The notes beneath the pieces are model-generated. The model was not told the DNA's origin and searched no databases. It saw nothing but the letters and a program-made list of their open reading frames with translations. Source: Bacteroidaceae bacterium (lineage in GTDB: Bacteria; Bacteroidota; Bacteroidia; Bacteroidales; Bacteroidaceae). Taken from it: 64,000 nt of DNA. Location: positions 1-64,000 of the forward strand of contig JAFROT010000032.1 in NCBI GenBank assembly GCA_017429525.1, written 5' to 3'. Of this stretch, positions 43,157-52,185 are shown piece by piece. A program made the position numbers and the translations under genes. Numbering within the stretch: position 1 is the first letter of the stretch; the number at the start of each line of letters is the position of its first letter.

Positions 43157-43885
43157 ATGGGAAGAGCATTTGAATACCGCAAGGCCGCCAAGCTGAAGCG
43201 CTGGGGCCACATGGCAAAGACATTCACCAAGTTAGGCAAGCAGATTGCCATCGCCGTCAAAGCTGGCGGTCCCGATTCCGACATGAACCCCACGCTGCGT
43301 GGTATCATCGCTACTTGCAAGCGTGAGAACATGCCGAAGGACAACATCGACCGCGCCATCAAGAACGCTATGGGTAAGGACCAGAGCGACTACAAGGGCA
43401 TGACCTACGAGGGCTATGGACCTCATGGCATCGCTGTCTTCGTGGACACGCTGACCGACAATCCCACGCGTACGGTTGCCGACGTGCGCAGCGTCTTCAA
43501 CAAGTTTGGGGGCAACCTCGGAACGATGGGCTCGCTGGCTTTCCTCTTCGACCACAAGTGCGTGTTCACCTTCAAGAAGAAGGACGGCATAGACATGGAC
43601 GAACTCATTCTGGACCTCATCGACTATGGCGTCGAGGACGAATATGACGAGGACGAGGAAGAAGGCACGCTCACCATCTATGGCGACCCCAAGAGCTACG
43701 GCGCTATCCAGAAGCATCTGGAGGAGCAGGGCTTTGAGGAGGTCGGTGGTGAATTCACCTACATCCCCAACGACCTGAAGGACGTGACGCCTGAACAGCG
43801 CGAGAGCCTCAATAAGATGGTCGAGCGCCTCGAGGAGTTCGATGACGTACAGACCGTCTACACCAACATGAAACCTGAGGAGTAA
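43157..43885 (+). CDS. YebC/PmpR family protein
   Basis: 242 residues, the normal length. The start MGRAFEYRKAAKLKRWGHMA, then GPDSDMNPTLRG, then NMPKDNIDRAIKNAMG match the family. Next come YGPHGIAVFVDTLTDNPTRT and FNKFGGNLGTMGSLAFLFD. YebC proteins were first described as transcription regulators and more recently as translation factors helping ribosomes through proline runs; which applies here cannot be read from sequence. Short intergenic spacing suggests it may share the pheT transcript. Confidence 0.93.
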   Translation: MGRAFEYRKAAKLKRWGHMAKTFTKLGKQIAIAVKAGGPDSDMNPTLRGIIATCKRENMPKDNIDRAIKNAMGKDQSDYKGMTYEGYGPHGIAVFVDTLTDNPTRTVADVRSVFNKFGGNLGTMGSLAFLFDHKCVFTFKKKDGIDMDELILDLIDYGVEDEYDEDEEEGTLTIYGDPKSYGAIQKHLEEQGFEEVGGEFTYIPNDLKDVTPEQRESLNKMVERLEEFDDVQTVYTNMKPEE

Positions 43886-43949
43886 AAAAAGCGAAGCCGT
43901 TTTTTAGGCTGCATCTCTTTCATCATCATTATTCATAATCTGAGTTGTT

Positions 43950-44438
43950 ATGGGATACATTGAAGACAGCTTGATGAAGGATGAGCATGTCGAATTTGAG
44001 GCACAGCTCCATCCTATTGTCTACTGGGCACCTATAGCCATTGCCGTGCTCGGATTCGTATGCTTGTTCCTGCCCTTCGATCAGGTTGAGAATCCTTGGC
44101 TGCAGGAACATGCCTGGCTCGTTCGCATCCTGCTGATGCTTGTGCTCTTCGTGACAGCGGTCGTACGTACGATTGAGATCCACGGCGGCAAACGCTATGT
44201 CGTCACCAATCGGCGTCTCATCTTCAAGCGAGGCATCATCCGCCGTCGCAGCCACGAATTGATGTTGCGTCGAGTCGAAGGTGTACAGGTCGATCAGACC
44301 ATCATGGGCCGCCTGCTCGGTTATGGCTCAGTATCCGTAACGACGGGTGAAGTCACCAACACCTACGACTATATCCGTCAGCCTATGCGTTTCAGCGCCA
44401 TGATCAACCAGATGATTGACAGCATGAACGCGCATTAA
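43950..44438 (+). CDS. bacterial PH-domain membrane protein
   Basis: 162 residues. Two membrane segments lie near the N-terminus (VYWAPIAIAVLGFVCLFLPF at about 30-49 and LVRILLMLVLFVTAVV at about 60-75). A bPH2-type domain follows: GGKRYVVTNRRLIFKRGII, then HELMLRRVEGVQVDQTIMGR then LLGYGSVSVTTG. This pattern is shared with YdbS/YdbT-like proteins, whose role is mostly unknown. It sits 64 bp after the YebC gene on the same strand. A terminator and then the long 22-bp array follow. Confidence 0.85.
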   Translation: MGYIEDSLMKDEHVEFEAQLHPIVYWAPIAIAVLGFVCLFLPFDQVENPWLQEHAWLVRILLMLVLFVTAVVRTIEIHGGKRYVVTNRRLIFKRGIIRRRSHELMLRRVEGVQVDQTIMGRLLGYGSVSVTTGEVTNTYDYIRQPMRFSAMINQMIDSMNAH

Positions 44439-44472
44439 CTCCTCAGAGACATTTGTGCTTCATTTAAATAAG

Positions 44473-44502
44473 AAAAGCGCCTCTATTACGGGGCGCTTTT
44501 TC
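44473..44502 (+). terminator. terminator after the PH-domain gene
   Basis: AAAAGCGCC pairs with GGCGCTTTTT around a loop of about 10 nt, ending in a T run. Confidence 0.8.
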
Positions 44503-44505
44503 ATT

Positions 44506-44818
44506 GGCTTGCAATCACACGTATATACGCTGGGCATTCATCGAATATACGTAAAGGCTTACGCGAATATATGTGAAGGCTCACGCGTATATATGTATAA
44601 GCCTTCGCGTATAGTACGCTCAGGCTTGTCTCAATAATGATACTCGCGAGTATCACCAATGAGACTTTTGAGTACCAATAATGATACCTCCATAGGTCTC
44701 TATTCGATTGGATGTTGTTGACTATTCAACTTTGCCTTGTTGACTATTCGACGTTGCCTTGTTGACTATTCGACTTAGCTTTGTCTACTAATCGGCTTTG
44801 ACCTGCCGACGATTCAGA
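44506..44818 (+). repeat. 22-bp periodic array 2 (14 units, three sequence families)
   Basis: Cut from 44506 in 22-bp steps, 14 consecutive units keep phase up to the fRMsr stop codon. Units 1-5 contain CGCGTATATA-like ends (for example AAGGCTTACGCGAATATA); the core is related to array 1 in reverse complement. Units 7-9 start TGATAC or TGAGAC and include TACTCGCGAGTA, a palindrome. Units 10-13 contain TTGTTGACTAT or a close variant. Unit ends are TATA, ATAA, CTAT or CTAA. There are no spacers and no protein. The phase is unbroken although the sequence changes. Confidence 0.85.
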
Positions 44819-45322
44819 TCAACTTTGGGCAACGATGAGTTGCTTTGCAAGGGCTGCCACAATGGCTTCGAGGCCCTGACGATCGGTGTCATCGAAGGCT
44901 GCGAGCTGGTCGCTGTCGATGTCGAGAACGCCTATGACATGGGCATCTGATGGATGGAGAATAGGCACGACAATCTCTGAGCGAGAGGCTGAACTGCAGG
45001 CGATGTGCCCTGGGAACTGGTCGACATCAGGGACAACGAGCGTTTGAGCTTCAGCCCACGCCGTACCACAGACGCCACGCCCTCGACGTATACGCGTACA
45101 AGCAACGGGACCTTGGAAAGGACCAAGATGAAGCCACTCAGGTTCGGCAACCATGTAGAAGCCTACCCAAAAATAGTTAAAGGCTTCATGAAGGGCTGCG
45201 GATGTATTGGCCAAGAGGCTGACAGTGTCGGTCTCGCCATCGATGAGCAGGCGGTAGTCCTCGAGGAAGGCTGCATAGCGCTCGCCCTTGCTCATTGCGG
45301 GGTATGTGAAAGACTGTTCCAT
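44819..45322 (-). CDS. msrC: free methionine-R-sulfoxide reductase (GAF domain)
   Basis: 167 residues. It reduces free Met-R-sulfoxide in the cytoplasm. The three Cys of the E. coli enzyme (84, 94, 118) are spaced exactly the same here: C-x9-C-x23-C in ACTRIRRGRGVCG to HIACSSASRSEIVVPI. The GAF fold is clear from FWVGFYMV and VIGVLDIDSDQLAAFDDTD. The stop codon lies within the last phase of the 22-bp array, so the array reaches the coding end. The next gene on the strand upstream (C69 dipeptidase) is separated by a perfect 19-bp inverted repeat. Confidence 0.92.
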   Translation of the reverse strand: MEQSFTYPAMSKGERYAAFLEDYRLLIDGETDTVSLLANTSAALHEAFNYFWVGFYMVAEPEWLHLGPFQGPVACTRIRRGRGVCGTAWAEAQTLVVPDVDQFPGHIACSSASRSEIVVPILHPSDAHVIGVLDIDSDQLAAFDDTDRQGLEAIVAALAKQLIVAQS

Positions 45323-45348
45323 GAGGAGTCTTACATTTATAGTTAAAG

Positions 45349-45445
45349 GTGAAAGAATGAAAAGTGATTAATTACAAGTTACCTTCAAGAGTTAAGATTC
45401 ACGTCTTATTAAGATTATCTTATTTTTCACTTTTCATTCTTTCAC
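45349..45445. repeat. 97-bp inverted-repeat element (MITE-like hairpin)
   Basis: GTGAAAGAATGAAAAGTGA (45349-45367) and its exact reverse complement (45427-45445) flank 59 bp. The middle has two smaller palindromes (TAAGA-TTCACG-TCTTA and AAGAT-TATCTT). No protein is encoded. A related arm (GAAAGATTGAAAAGTGA, one mismatch) sits at about 24295 between trpF and trpA. Confidence 0.75.
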
Positions 45446-45458
45446 TTTTCATTATCAT

Positions 45459-47093
45459 TCATTTCTTCTCGGGTACGAGGTAGCGGTCGCCAGTCTTCTC
45501 GACGATGACTTTGCGATAGCGTTCGGGGTAGCCAACACGGGTCAGGGGCACATGATCGCCGCCAGCTGTGCGCTTGTACTGCCCGTTCTCTTCGGGCTTG
45601 ATAGCCATATCGTTGTATTTGACAATCAGTCGCTCGAAGAGTTGGCGCCAGCGGTCCATCATCATGCTGGCCGCACGACAGCTATAGCCTGTGAGATGAC
45701 TGATAGCCTCTGCCTCATTCTTGGCCTGTGCCTCGGCGTCAATCTTGGCTTGCATGTCCTCGAGTTCGCGGTCGAGTTGATCGCGCACCTGTTGCACATC
45801 AGGGAAGAGCTGGCTGTAGCGCGGATAGACGAAGTTGGAAAGGGCGTTGCACACCCAGTAGGCACTCTTCAGCGAGAAGGTGAAGGGGTCGGCCGTGCGC
45901 TCGGCGTAAGGCTCGGGGCAGACAGTTGAGCAGCAGTAGACAGGCGTGTAGGCAACCATGTTGGCATCATCGCAGCCCACCCAGAGCACACCACCGATGT
46001 GATTGGGAAGCCATGAACGGAGCTGAGCCAGATAGGTGACAGCCGTCTGTTGCGTAGAGATGGGGCGCTCGTTGAAGTACTTCTTGCCATCCACTTCGAA
46101 GTAGAGTGGAGTAGGGCGATAGGGCGCTTCGTAAGGGCCGGCACCAACGTCTGCAGTCATCTCCATTGGCGTTCCCTCGAAGTGGTCGCGCATAGCTTGC
46201 TTGACCTCATTGAGCGTAACTGGATGGTCGGGACGGATGCACCAAGGCATTTCCTCCGTGTTTGCTTCAATACCTTGAACGTAAGGCAAGTACTTATCCA
46301 TGCCTGCAGCTACACGATTGAAGAATGTCCACACTCGAGCCTCGCAGATGTGGCGTGCACCGAAGTCGTTGGGCGCATAAGCATCGCGGAACGAGAAGTC
46401 TTTGTCCTTGCCTGAGAAATAACCTTTCTCGCGAGCGAAAGAGATGACATCCTTGGAGTAGAGGCAGTTCTGACGATCCTTTAGTGGGAACGTAGTGATG
46501 CGCGCTTGATTGGCATGGCCTGTGACACAATCATCGGGCAAACGACGGGCTACCCAAACGGCGCCTTTGCGTCCAGGGCCCTTCCCAATCATCTCGAGCA
46601 CCCATACCTCGTTGGGGTCGGCAATGGTGATGCTCTCGCCTTCAGAACGATAGCCGTAGGTCTCGACAAGTTTCGTCCAGACGTCAATGGCCTCACGGGC
46701 GGTCTTTGCACGTTGCAAGGTGACGTACATGAGTGAGCCGTAGTCGAGCAGGCCTGTTGAATCAGCCAACTCCTCGCGACCGCCGAAGGTCGTCTCCATG
46801 ATGGAGAGTTGGTGCTCATTGATCTGACCGATGACGTTGTAGGTGTATTCTGCCTCGGGTATTTCGCCGAGGTAGTTGTTGGTCTCGTAGTCGTAGAGCG
46901 CGCGCATCTCACCTTTGGCATGGTGACCGGCGGGGTAGAAATGAAGATAGCCATAGGAGCCGTAGTCGTCGGCTGAATATGTAATCATGACAGAGCCGTC
47001 GGCCGAAGCCTTCTTGCCGACAATCAGGTTTGTGCAGGCCCAACCTTCGAGGCCGAAGGCAGCAACTGCGAGCGCAAAAAGAATCTTTTTCAT
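45459..47093 (-). CDS. C69 family dipeptidase (secreted)
   Basis: 544 residues. The signal peptide MKKILFALAVAAFGLEGWA is followed directly by CTNLIVGKKASADGSVM. Cys 20 becomes the N-terminal residue and nucleophile, as in Ntn-hydrolase peptidases of family C69 (PepD/acid-ceramidase-like). Further signatures are QINEHQLSIMETTFGGREEL and WVLEMIGKGPGRKGAVWVA. It probably cleaves dipeptides in the periplasm. A TATCTTTG box (minus strand, 47133-47126) lies about 30 bp upstream, back to back with the promoter of the M15 gene. Confidence 0.92.
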   Translation of the reverse strand: MKKILFALAVAAFGLEGWACTNLIVGKKASADGSVMITYSADDYGSYGYLHFYPAGHHAKGEMRALYDYETNNYLGEIPEAEYTYNVIGQINEHQLSIMETTFGGREELADSTGLLDYGSLMYVTLQRAKTAREAIDVWTKLVETYGYRSEGESITIADPNEVWVLEMIGKGPGRKGAVWVARRLPDDCVTGHANQARITTFPLKDRQNCLYSKDVISFAREKGYFSGKDKDFSFRDAYAPNDFGARHICEARVWTFFNRVAAGMDKYLPYVQGIEANTEEMPWCIRPDHPVTLNEVKQAMRDHFEGTPMEMTADVGAGPYEAPYRPTPLYFEVDGKKYFNERPISTQQTAVTYLAQLRSWLPNHIGGVLWVGCDDANMVAYTPVYCCSTVCPEPYAERTADPFTFSLKSAYWVCNALSNFVYPRYSQLFPDVQQVRDQLDRELEDMQAKIDAEAQAKNEAEAISHLTGYSCRAASMMMDRWRQLFERLIVKYNDMAIKPEENGQYKRTAGGDHVPLTRVGYPERYRKVIVEKTGDRYLVPEKK

Positions 47094-47174
47094 CTGTTTC
47101 TACACATTATTTATAAATATTGGCGCAAAGATAATGCTTTTTGTTGTACCTTTGCGCAGAAAACATCAAGAAAA

Positions 47175-47834
47175 ATGCACTTACGGCTGAAATTAATCAT
47201 CCTGTCCGCGCTCTTTGCCTGTCAAAGCACGCTGGTCCACGCGCAGGACAACGCTTTCTTCCAAGTGCCTGTCCCAGACTCTGTGATGGCTCGGATGCAA
47301 GGCGTCTCGTTGCCTGTGGCTGAAGCCGCTCGCTATGGTCTTCGGCGCGATGACCTGCGCTATCTGCGCTTGTTGCACTACGATTTCGACGGACATGTGC
47401 GCGAGGGCGAAATGGTCTGTAACGCCGCTATTGCCGATGACTTGATTGACATCTTCAAGCGGTTGTTCGAGGCTAAATATCCGATAGCCAGCGTGCGGCT
47501 GATTGATGACTTCGGCGCCGATGACGAGCGCTCGATGCGAGCGAACAATACGTCGTGTTTCTGCTTCAGAGCGGTCGCTGGAACGAAGAAACTCTCGAAG
47601 CATGCGCGCGGCTTGGCCGTCGACTTGAATCCGCTGCAGAACCCTTGTGTCAAGACACGCAAGGGTCGTACTGTCGTCCAGCCCTCCACGGCTACACGTT
47701 TCACCAACCGCTCGCGTAAGTTCGCCCACAAGATCGACCGCAATGACTTGGCTTATCGCCTGTTCCTCGAGCATGGCTTCAGTTGGGGTGGCTCGTGGCG
47801 CTCGCTGAAAGATTACCAACATTTTGAGCGGTAA
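47175..47834 (+). CDS. M15-type peptidase (D-Ala-D-Ala carboxypeptidase-like), secreted
   Basis: 219 residues with a signal peptide (MHLRLKLIILSALFACQSTLVHAQ). The zinc motif SKHARGLAVDLNP (SxHxxGxxxD type, about 137-149) and the later HGFSWGGSWRSLKDYQHFE, whose His completes the site, match M15 peptidases that trim peptidoglycan. RANNTSCFCFR before the motif is also family-like. TACCTTTG at 47147-47154 is a good -7 box 20 bp before the start. It is divergent from the C69 gene. With the L,D-transpeptidase and PBP, it is the third cell-wall enzyme in the window. Confidence 0.88.
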   Translation: MHLRLKLIILSALFACQSTLVHAQDNAFFQVPVPDSVMARMQGVSLPVAEAARYGLRRDDLRYLRLLHYDFDGHVREGEMVCNAAIADDLIDIFKRLFEAKYPIASVRLIDDFGADDERSMRANNTSCFCFRAVAGTKKLSKHARGLAVDLNPLQNPCVKTRKGRTVVQPSTATRFTNRSRKFAHKIDRNDLAYRLFLEHGFSWGGSWRSLKDYQHFER

Positions 47835-47963
47835 GGCGCTATGCGGTGGCCGTTGGTAATCAACGATGGAACCGGCAGACTCGTAGCGGGCCGAAAGGTA
47901 GAAATGAAAAAGAGTCCCACCGACGGCAGAACTCCCTTTCGGAAAAACGTATGATTGACGAAG

Positions 47964-48037
47964 TGATTCCGTTGGGATTCGAACCCAAGACCCACAGCTT
48001 AGAAGGCTGTTGCTCTATCCAGCTGAGCTACGGAACC
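47964..48037 (-). tRNA. tRNA-Arg (anticodon TCT)
   Basis: On the minus strand, 74 nt: acceptor GGTTCCG/CGGAATC (one G-T), discriminator A, anticodon stem ACAGC/GCTGT with loop CTTCTAA (anticodon TCT, reads AGA/AGG), and T arm TTGGG/CCCAA with loop TTCGAAT. CCA is not encoded. A TACCTTTG box lies upstream on the minus strand (48068-48061). Confidence 0.95.
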
Positions 48038-48236
48038 ATCCTCATGTGCTTTTGCGGGCGCAAAGGTAGTAAAAAGTTTGAAGACTAACGCGTAAAGCCC
48101 AAACTTTTTGCGGTTTCACGTATAAAATAAGGCCATTTTCACACCGTAAGATGCAAAAATGGCCTTTTTATTCGACTTAATGCTTGTGTATCGGTCGAAT
48201 CCGATTCGATGGCAGAGGAATGACTAACTCATGGGC

Positions 48237-49757
48237 CTAAGCCTGATGTTGCGGGCGAAGGAGGTCGTTGACGGTCTTGACCGGATTGAATGTCTCGAGG
48301 GGCACCTGCACGAAGATTGTGTTCCAATCGCTCATGGCACCATTCCAGAGACCTGGCAACTCGAGCGCCTTGAGTTCGCGGCCATTCTTGCTCTTGAATG
48401 AGATGAAACCGGTGGCGGTGTCAACATAGTGGGGCAGATCGAAGCGATTGCCCTTGTAGTCGCGGATAGCACAGACGAGGTCCACAGGATTGAAGTGGGT
48501 GCCGCCTTGGAACATAGCCATATAGGCAGGATTGTGCGTGTCGATCTGCGAGCTCTCGAGAATCTGAGGACTTACGCTGCCATCGGGATTGAAGGCGAGG
48601 AACGGACCACCGCCAGGTTCGCCGACGTTCTTGACCATGCCACAGACGCGGATGGGGCGATTGAACTTCTTGCGTAATGTCTCGATGAGTTCATCGTGCG
48701 ACAGATTGTCAATGCCCGGAATCTCCGTGCAGAGGTCATTGCTCAGGAAGTGGCGCATCTCATCGAGCTCGGCACTGCCCAGATTGCCTTCGTCGAGACG
48801 ATTCAAATAGGCAAAGGCTTGGCGCTGCGTGTTGACGAGGATGCCTGCGATCACCTGCTTCCACAGTGTCGTTGCGGGCTTAAGGCTATCGGGTACAACA
48901 TTGTCGATGTTCTTGATGAATACGATGTCAGAGGGCAGGTCGGAGAGGTTTTGGATAAGGGCTCCATGTCCGCCTGGACGGAAGAGCAGACGGCCGTCAT
49001 CGGTGCGGAAAGGCTCGCCCTCGAGGGTCGATGCTACAGTGTCTGTAGAAGGTTTCTGCTCGCTGAACGAAACCGTGTAGCGAATGCTAAATCTCTCCTC
49101 GTAGATAGGCAGCACACGCTCTACCAACTGCTCGAAGAGTTCGCGATGCTCCGTCGAGACCGTGAAGTGAATATCCGCGCGACCATCGCTGGTGGCATAG
49201 AGAGCAGCTTCGACGAGATGCTCCTCAAGCGGTGTTCGTGCTACATCGGGGTAGGCATGGAACTGGAGCAGTCCCTTAGGCAACTGACCATAGTTGAGTC
49301 CTTCCTCGTCGAGCATGGCACTTACGATATCCTTGTAGCGATGCTCGTCGATGAGATCGTCAACGCCCATACCATAAAGCACCTGGCACGCATCGTCGAG
49401 GGCGGGGTAGAAGGCAAAATCATGGATACGTTCGAAATATGTGCGTTCGAAGTCGGTCGCGGGCTCATCGTGGTCGCCATCGCGGAACTCAAACATGTTC
49501 TTGAACATGCGTGATGCAGCTCCACTGGCAGGTACGAACTTGGTAATTTGATGTCCTTCGGCCTTGTAGGCGTTCCAAGCTTCGATATAGGCCTGACATT
49601 CGACGTCGGATGGTGCTACAATGCCATTGTCGATGGCAGCTGCAGCGCGCAGGCGAAGGAAGGGGAAACCCGTACGCAGTTGCTCGAGCTGCGTCTGAAT
49701 CTGCTGCTCGCTGATACCTTTCTCGGCGAGTTGTCTTTTGTCTTCTGATGATAACAT
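48237..49757 (-). CDS. DUF4301 family protein
   Basis: 506 residues. I recognise the DUF4301 pattern typical of Bacteroidetes: ITKFVPASGAASRMFKNMFE (about 74-93), FSIRYTVSFSEQKPSTDTVA, FRPGGHGALIQNLSDLPSD, IVFIKNIDNVVPD and GTHFNPVDLVCAIRDYKGN. The Gly-rich VPASGAASRM and PGGHGAL stretches look like those of nucleotidyltransferases, so a sugar-nucleotide role is possible; this is inference. No signal peptide. A promoter-like TACTTTTG box (minus strand, 49818-49811) lies upstream. It is divergent from relA. Confidence 0.85.
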   Translation of the reverse strand: MLSSEDKRQLAEKGISEQQIQTQLEQLRTGFPFLRLRAAAAIDNGIVAPSDVECQAYIEAWNAYKAEGHQITKFVPASGAASRMFKNMFEFRDGDHDEPATDFERTYFERIHDFAFYPALDDACQVLYGMGVDDLIDEHRYKDIVSAMLDEEGLNYGQLPKGLLQFHAYPDVARTPLEEHLVEAALYATSDGRADIHFTVSTEHRELFEQLVERVLPIYEERFSIRYTVSFSEQKPSTDTVASTLEGEPFRTDDGRLLFRPGGHGALIQNLSDLPSDIVFIKNIDNVVPDSLKPATTLWKQVIAGILVNTQRQAFAYLNRLDEGNLGSAELDEMRHFLSNDLCTEIPGIDNLSHDELIETLRKKFNRPIRVCGMVKNVGEPGGGPFLAFNPDGSVSPQILESSQIDTHNPAYMAMFQGGTHFNPVDLVCAIRDYKGNRFDLPHYVDTATGFISFKSKNGRELKALELPGLWNGAMSDWNTIFVQVPLETFNPVKTVNDLLRPQHQA

Positions 49758-49897
49758 AAAAAGAAGGTGTTAAAAGGGTAGAATATGTTATTTTGTTTCA
49801 AAATCGTGTCCAAAAGTAGTAAAAAACATTGAATAACGTACAAAGTTTCGACGAAAATTACTATCTTCGCACTGTTTTCTTATGCCTATAGACCAAA

Positions 49898-52102
49898 ATG
49901 ACAGATAAGAACCACCTTACTGATGCCGAAATACAACGGTTGGAGGAACTGCGAGTCGAGTTGCAACAATTGCTTGGCACGGAATTCTTAGAGACAGACT
50001 ATCGGCGCGTGAGCGAACTGCTAACCGCGGTTTTGGACACGCCAGCCATGGCTCGCGACGTGTTTGGCTTGCACCCGATGGTCACAGACGCCTTGACGGC
50101 ACAAATCATAGCAACAGAGATTAGCCTCTCGCGTGCTGCCATCCTCGGAGTAATGCTCAACAGGCTCGTAGCTTCGGGACAAATCACGCTCGAAGCCATT
50201 GACGAAGAGTTCGGGCATGACGTAGCAACCATCATTCATGGACTGGCACGCATTAATGAGCTCTACGAGAAGAATCCGATTATCGAGAGCGAGAACTTCC
50301 GTCAGTTGCTCATCTCGTTTGCCGAGGATATGCGCGTCATCCTGATTGTCATCGCCTCTCGCGTGTGCGTGATGCGTAATATTAAGGATGCTGAGGACGA
50401 CGATGCTCGCCGCCGCGTGGCCTCAGAGGCAGCCTACCTCTATGCTCCGCTGGCTCACAAACTGGGCTTGTATAAGCTCAAGAGCGAGTTGGAAGACCTC
50501 TCGCTGAAGTACCTGGAGCACGATGCCTATTATCATATCAAGGAGAAGCTGAATGCTACGAAGAAGAGTCGCGATGCCTACATCAAGCGTTTTATCGGTC
50601 CCGTCGAAGAACGCTTGACGGCGGCGGGCTTGAAGTTCCACATGAAGGGGCGCACGAAGAGCATTCACAGTATCTGGCAGAAGATGAAGCGGCAGAAGTG
50701 CCCATTCGAAGGTGTCTATGACCTGTTTGCCATCCGTGTGATCCTGGATTCTCCCCTCGAGCGCGAGAAGCAAGACTGTTGGCAGGTGTTCTCCATTATC
50801 ACAGACATGTACCAACCGAATCCAAAGCGGATGCGCGACTGGTTGTCAATCCCCAAATCGAATGGCTATGAGAGCCTTCATATCACCGTGTTGGGCCCCG
50901 AGCAGAAATGGGTAGAAGTACAGATCCGCACGGAACGCATGGACGAGATTGCCGAGAAGGGTCTGGCTGCCCATTGGCGCTATAAGGGCGTGAAGGGTAG
51001 TAAGGGTGCCATTGAGGACTGGTTGCAGAACATTCGAGGTGCGCTCGAAGCAGGCGATGATATGATGCTGATGGACCAGTTTAAGATGGACCTGAAGGAT
51101 GAGGAAGTGTTCGTGTTCACGCCAAAAGGCGATCTCTTCAAACTGCCCCAAGGAGCTACCGTCCTTGACTTTGCCTACGCGATTCACACGAAGGTTGGCA
51201 ACAAGTGCACGGGAGGCCGTATAGGTGGTAAGATGGTTACGCTGCGCCACGTCCTACAGAGCGGTGAACAGGTTGAGATCATGACGCATGCCAACCAAGT
51301 ACCGAAGCAAGACTGGCTGAAGGTGGCCAAGACCAGTCGTGCCCGCTCCAAGATACGCCAAGCTCTCAAGGAGATGGCAGCCACTCAGGCAGCATACGCT
51401 AAAGAAGAACTTGAACGCAAATTCAAGAACAGGAAGATAGACATTGACGAACCTGCGCTCATGCACACCATGACGCGACTGGGTTATCGTGTCGTCACTG
51501 AATTCTATAAGGCCTTGAGCGAAGGAGCGCTCGACCTCAACCAGGTCATGGAAGCCTACCTGAGCCAGCAGCGCCATGATCGTGGCGAGGTTACGGTGCA
51601 GCAGACGAGCGCCGAAGCCTACACCATCAGAGAAGACCTTACTGCAACAGGCAAGACAGACGTGCTGGTGATTGACAACAATATGAAGGGCATTGACTAC
51701 ACGCTCGCGCGTTGTTGCCATCCCGTCTACGGCGACGAGGTTTTTGGCTTCCTCACTGCTGGAGGCGGTATTAAGGTGCATCGACGCGACTGTCCCAATG
51801 CGCCTGCGCTCAGACAGCGCTATGGCTACCGCATTATCGATGCGCGTTGGGCGGGTAAGGGCAATAGCCAGTATGGCATCACGCTGCGAATTGTAGGCAA
51901 TGACGACCTCGGTATTGTCAACAACATTACGAGTATCATCTCTAAAGACGAGAAAATCCTTCTGCGCAGCATCTCCATCGACTCACACGATGGGCTCTTC
52001 AGCGGCACGCTCACCATCATGCTTGATGACACGACACGCTTGAAACAACTTATCCAGAAGCTCACAAATGTGAAAGGCGTGAAGAACGTTGAACGTCTAT
52101 GA
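49898..52102 (+). CDS. RelA/SpoT family (p)ppGpp synthetase, hydrolase domain degenerate
   Basis: 734 residues. The synthetase domain is intact: GRTKSIHSIWQKM, DLFAIRVILDS, RMRDWLSIPKSNGYESLHIT and VEVQIRTERMDEIAEKGLAAHW. TGS (EVFVFTPKGDLFKLPQGATV then LDFAYAIH), zinc-finger-like (LARCCHPVYGDEVFGF then VHRRDCPNA) and ACT (ITLRIVGNDDLGIVNNITS) domains follow. At 82-90 it reads ILGVMLNRL where active hydrolases have the LLHDxxED motif, so the HD pair is missing. It is thus a RelA-type synthetase, responding to starved ribosomes. Confidence 0.92.
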   Translation: MTDKNHLTDAEIQRLEELRVELQQLLGTEFLETDYRRVSELLTAVLDTPAMARDVFGLHPMVTDALTAQIIATEISLSRAAILGVMLNRLVASGQITLEAIDEEFGHDVATIIHGLARINELYEKNPIIESENFRQLLISFAEDMRVILIVIASRVCVMRNIKDAEDDDARRRVASEAAYLYAPLAHKLGLYKLKSELEDLSLKYLEHDAYYHIKEKLNATKKSRDAYIKRFIGPVEERLTAAGLKFHMKGRTKSIHSIWQKMKRQKCPFEGVYDLFAIRVILDSPLEREKQDCWQVFSIITDMYQPNPKRMRDWLSIPKSNGYESLHITVLGPEQKWVEVQIRTERMDEIAEKGLAAHWRYKGVKGSKGAIEDWLQNIRGALEAGDDMMLMDQFKMDLKDEEVFVFTPKGDLFKLPQGATVLDFAYAIHTKVGNKCTGGRIGGKMVTLRHVLQSGEQVEIMTHANQVPKQDWLKVAKTSRARSKIRQALKEMAATQAAYAKEELERKFKNRKIDIDEPALMHTMTRLGYRVVTEFYKALSEGALDLNQVMEAYLSQQRHDRGEVTVQQTSAEAYTIREDLTATGKTDVLVIDNNMKGIDYTLARCCHPVYGDEVFGFLTAGGGIKVHRRDCPNAPALRQRYGYRIIDARWAGKGNSQYGITLRIVGNDDLGIVNNITSIISKDEKILLRSISIDSHDGLFSGTLTIMLDDTTRLKQLIQKLTNVKGVKNVERL

Positions 52103-52158
52103 ACCTTAAAACTGCGTTAAAAGGTATTAAGGAATTTCCGTGACTCGGAATTTTCTCT

Positions 52159-52166
52159 TACATTTG
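52159..52166 (+). promoter_or_regulatory. promoter of the MORN gene
   Basis: TACATTTG with TTTC 20 nt upstream (52135-52138) nearly matches the consensus. The box is 20 bp before the ATG at 52186. Confidence 0.55.
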
Positions 52167-52185
52167 TCCGCGTAAATCATAACTC

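Noticed and set aside
44506..44818. Possible CRISPR array or coding repeat
   Set aside because: There are no repeat-spacer units; the whole unit changes gradually in constant phase. 22 bp is not a multiple of 3 and stops occur in the frames, so it does not encode a repeat protein.
47846..48088. Open frame of 80 codons covering tRNA-Arg(TCT)
   Set aside because: It runs through the tRNA on the opposite strand and has no family features.
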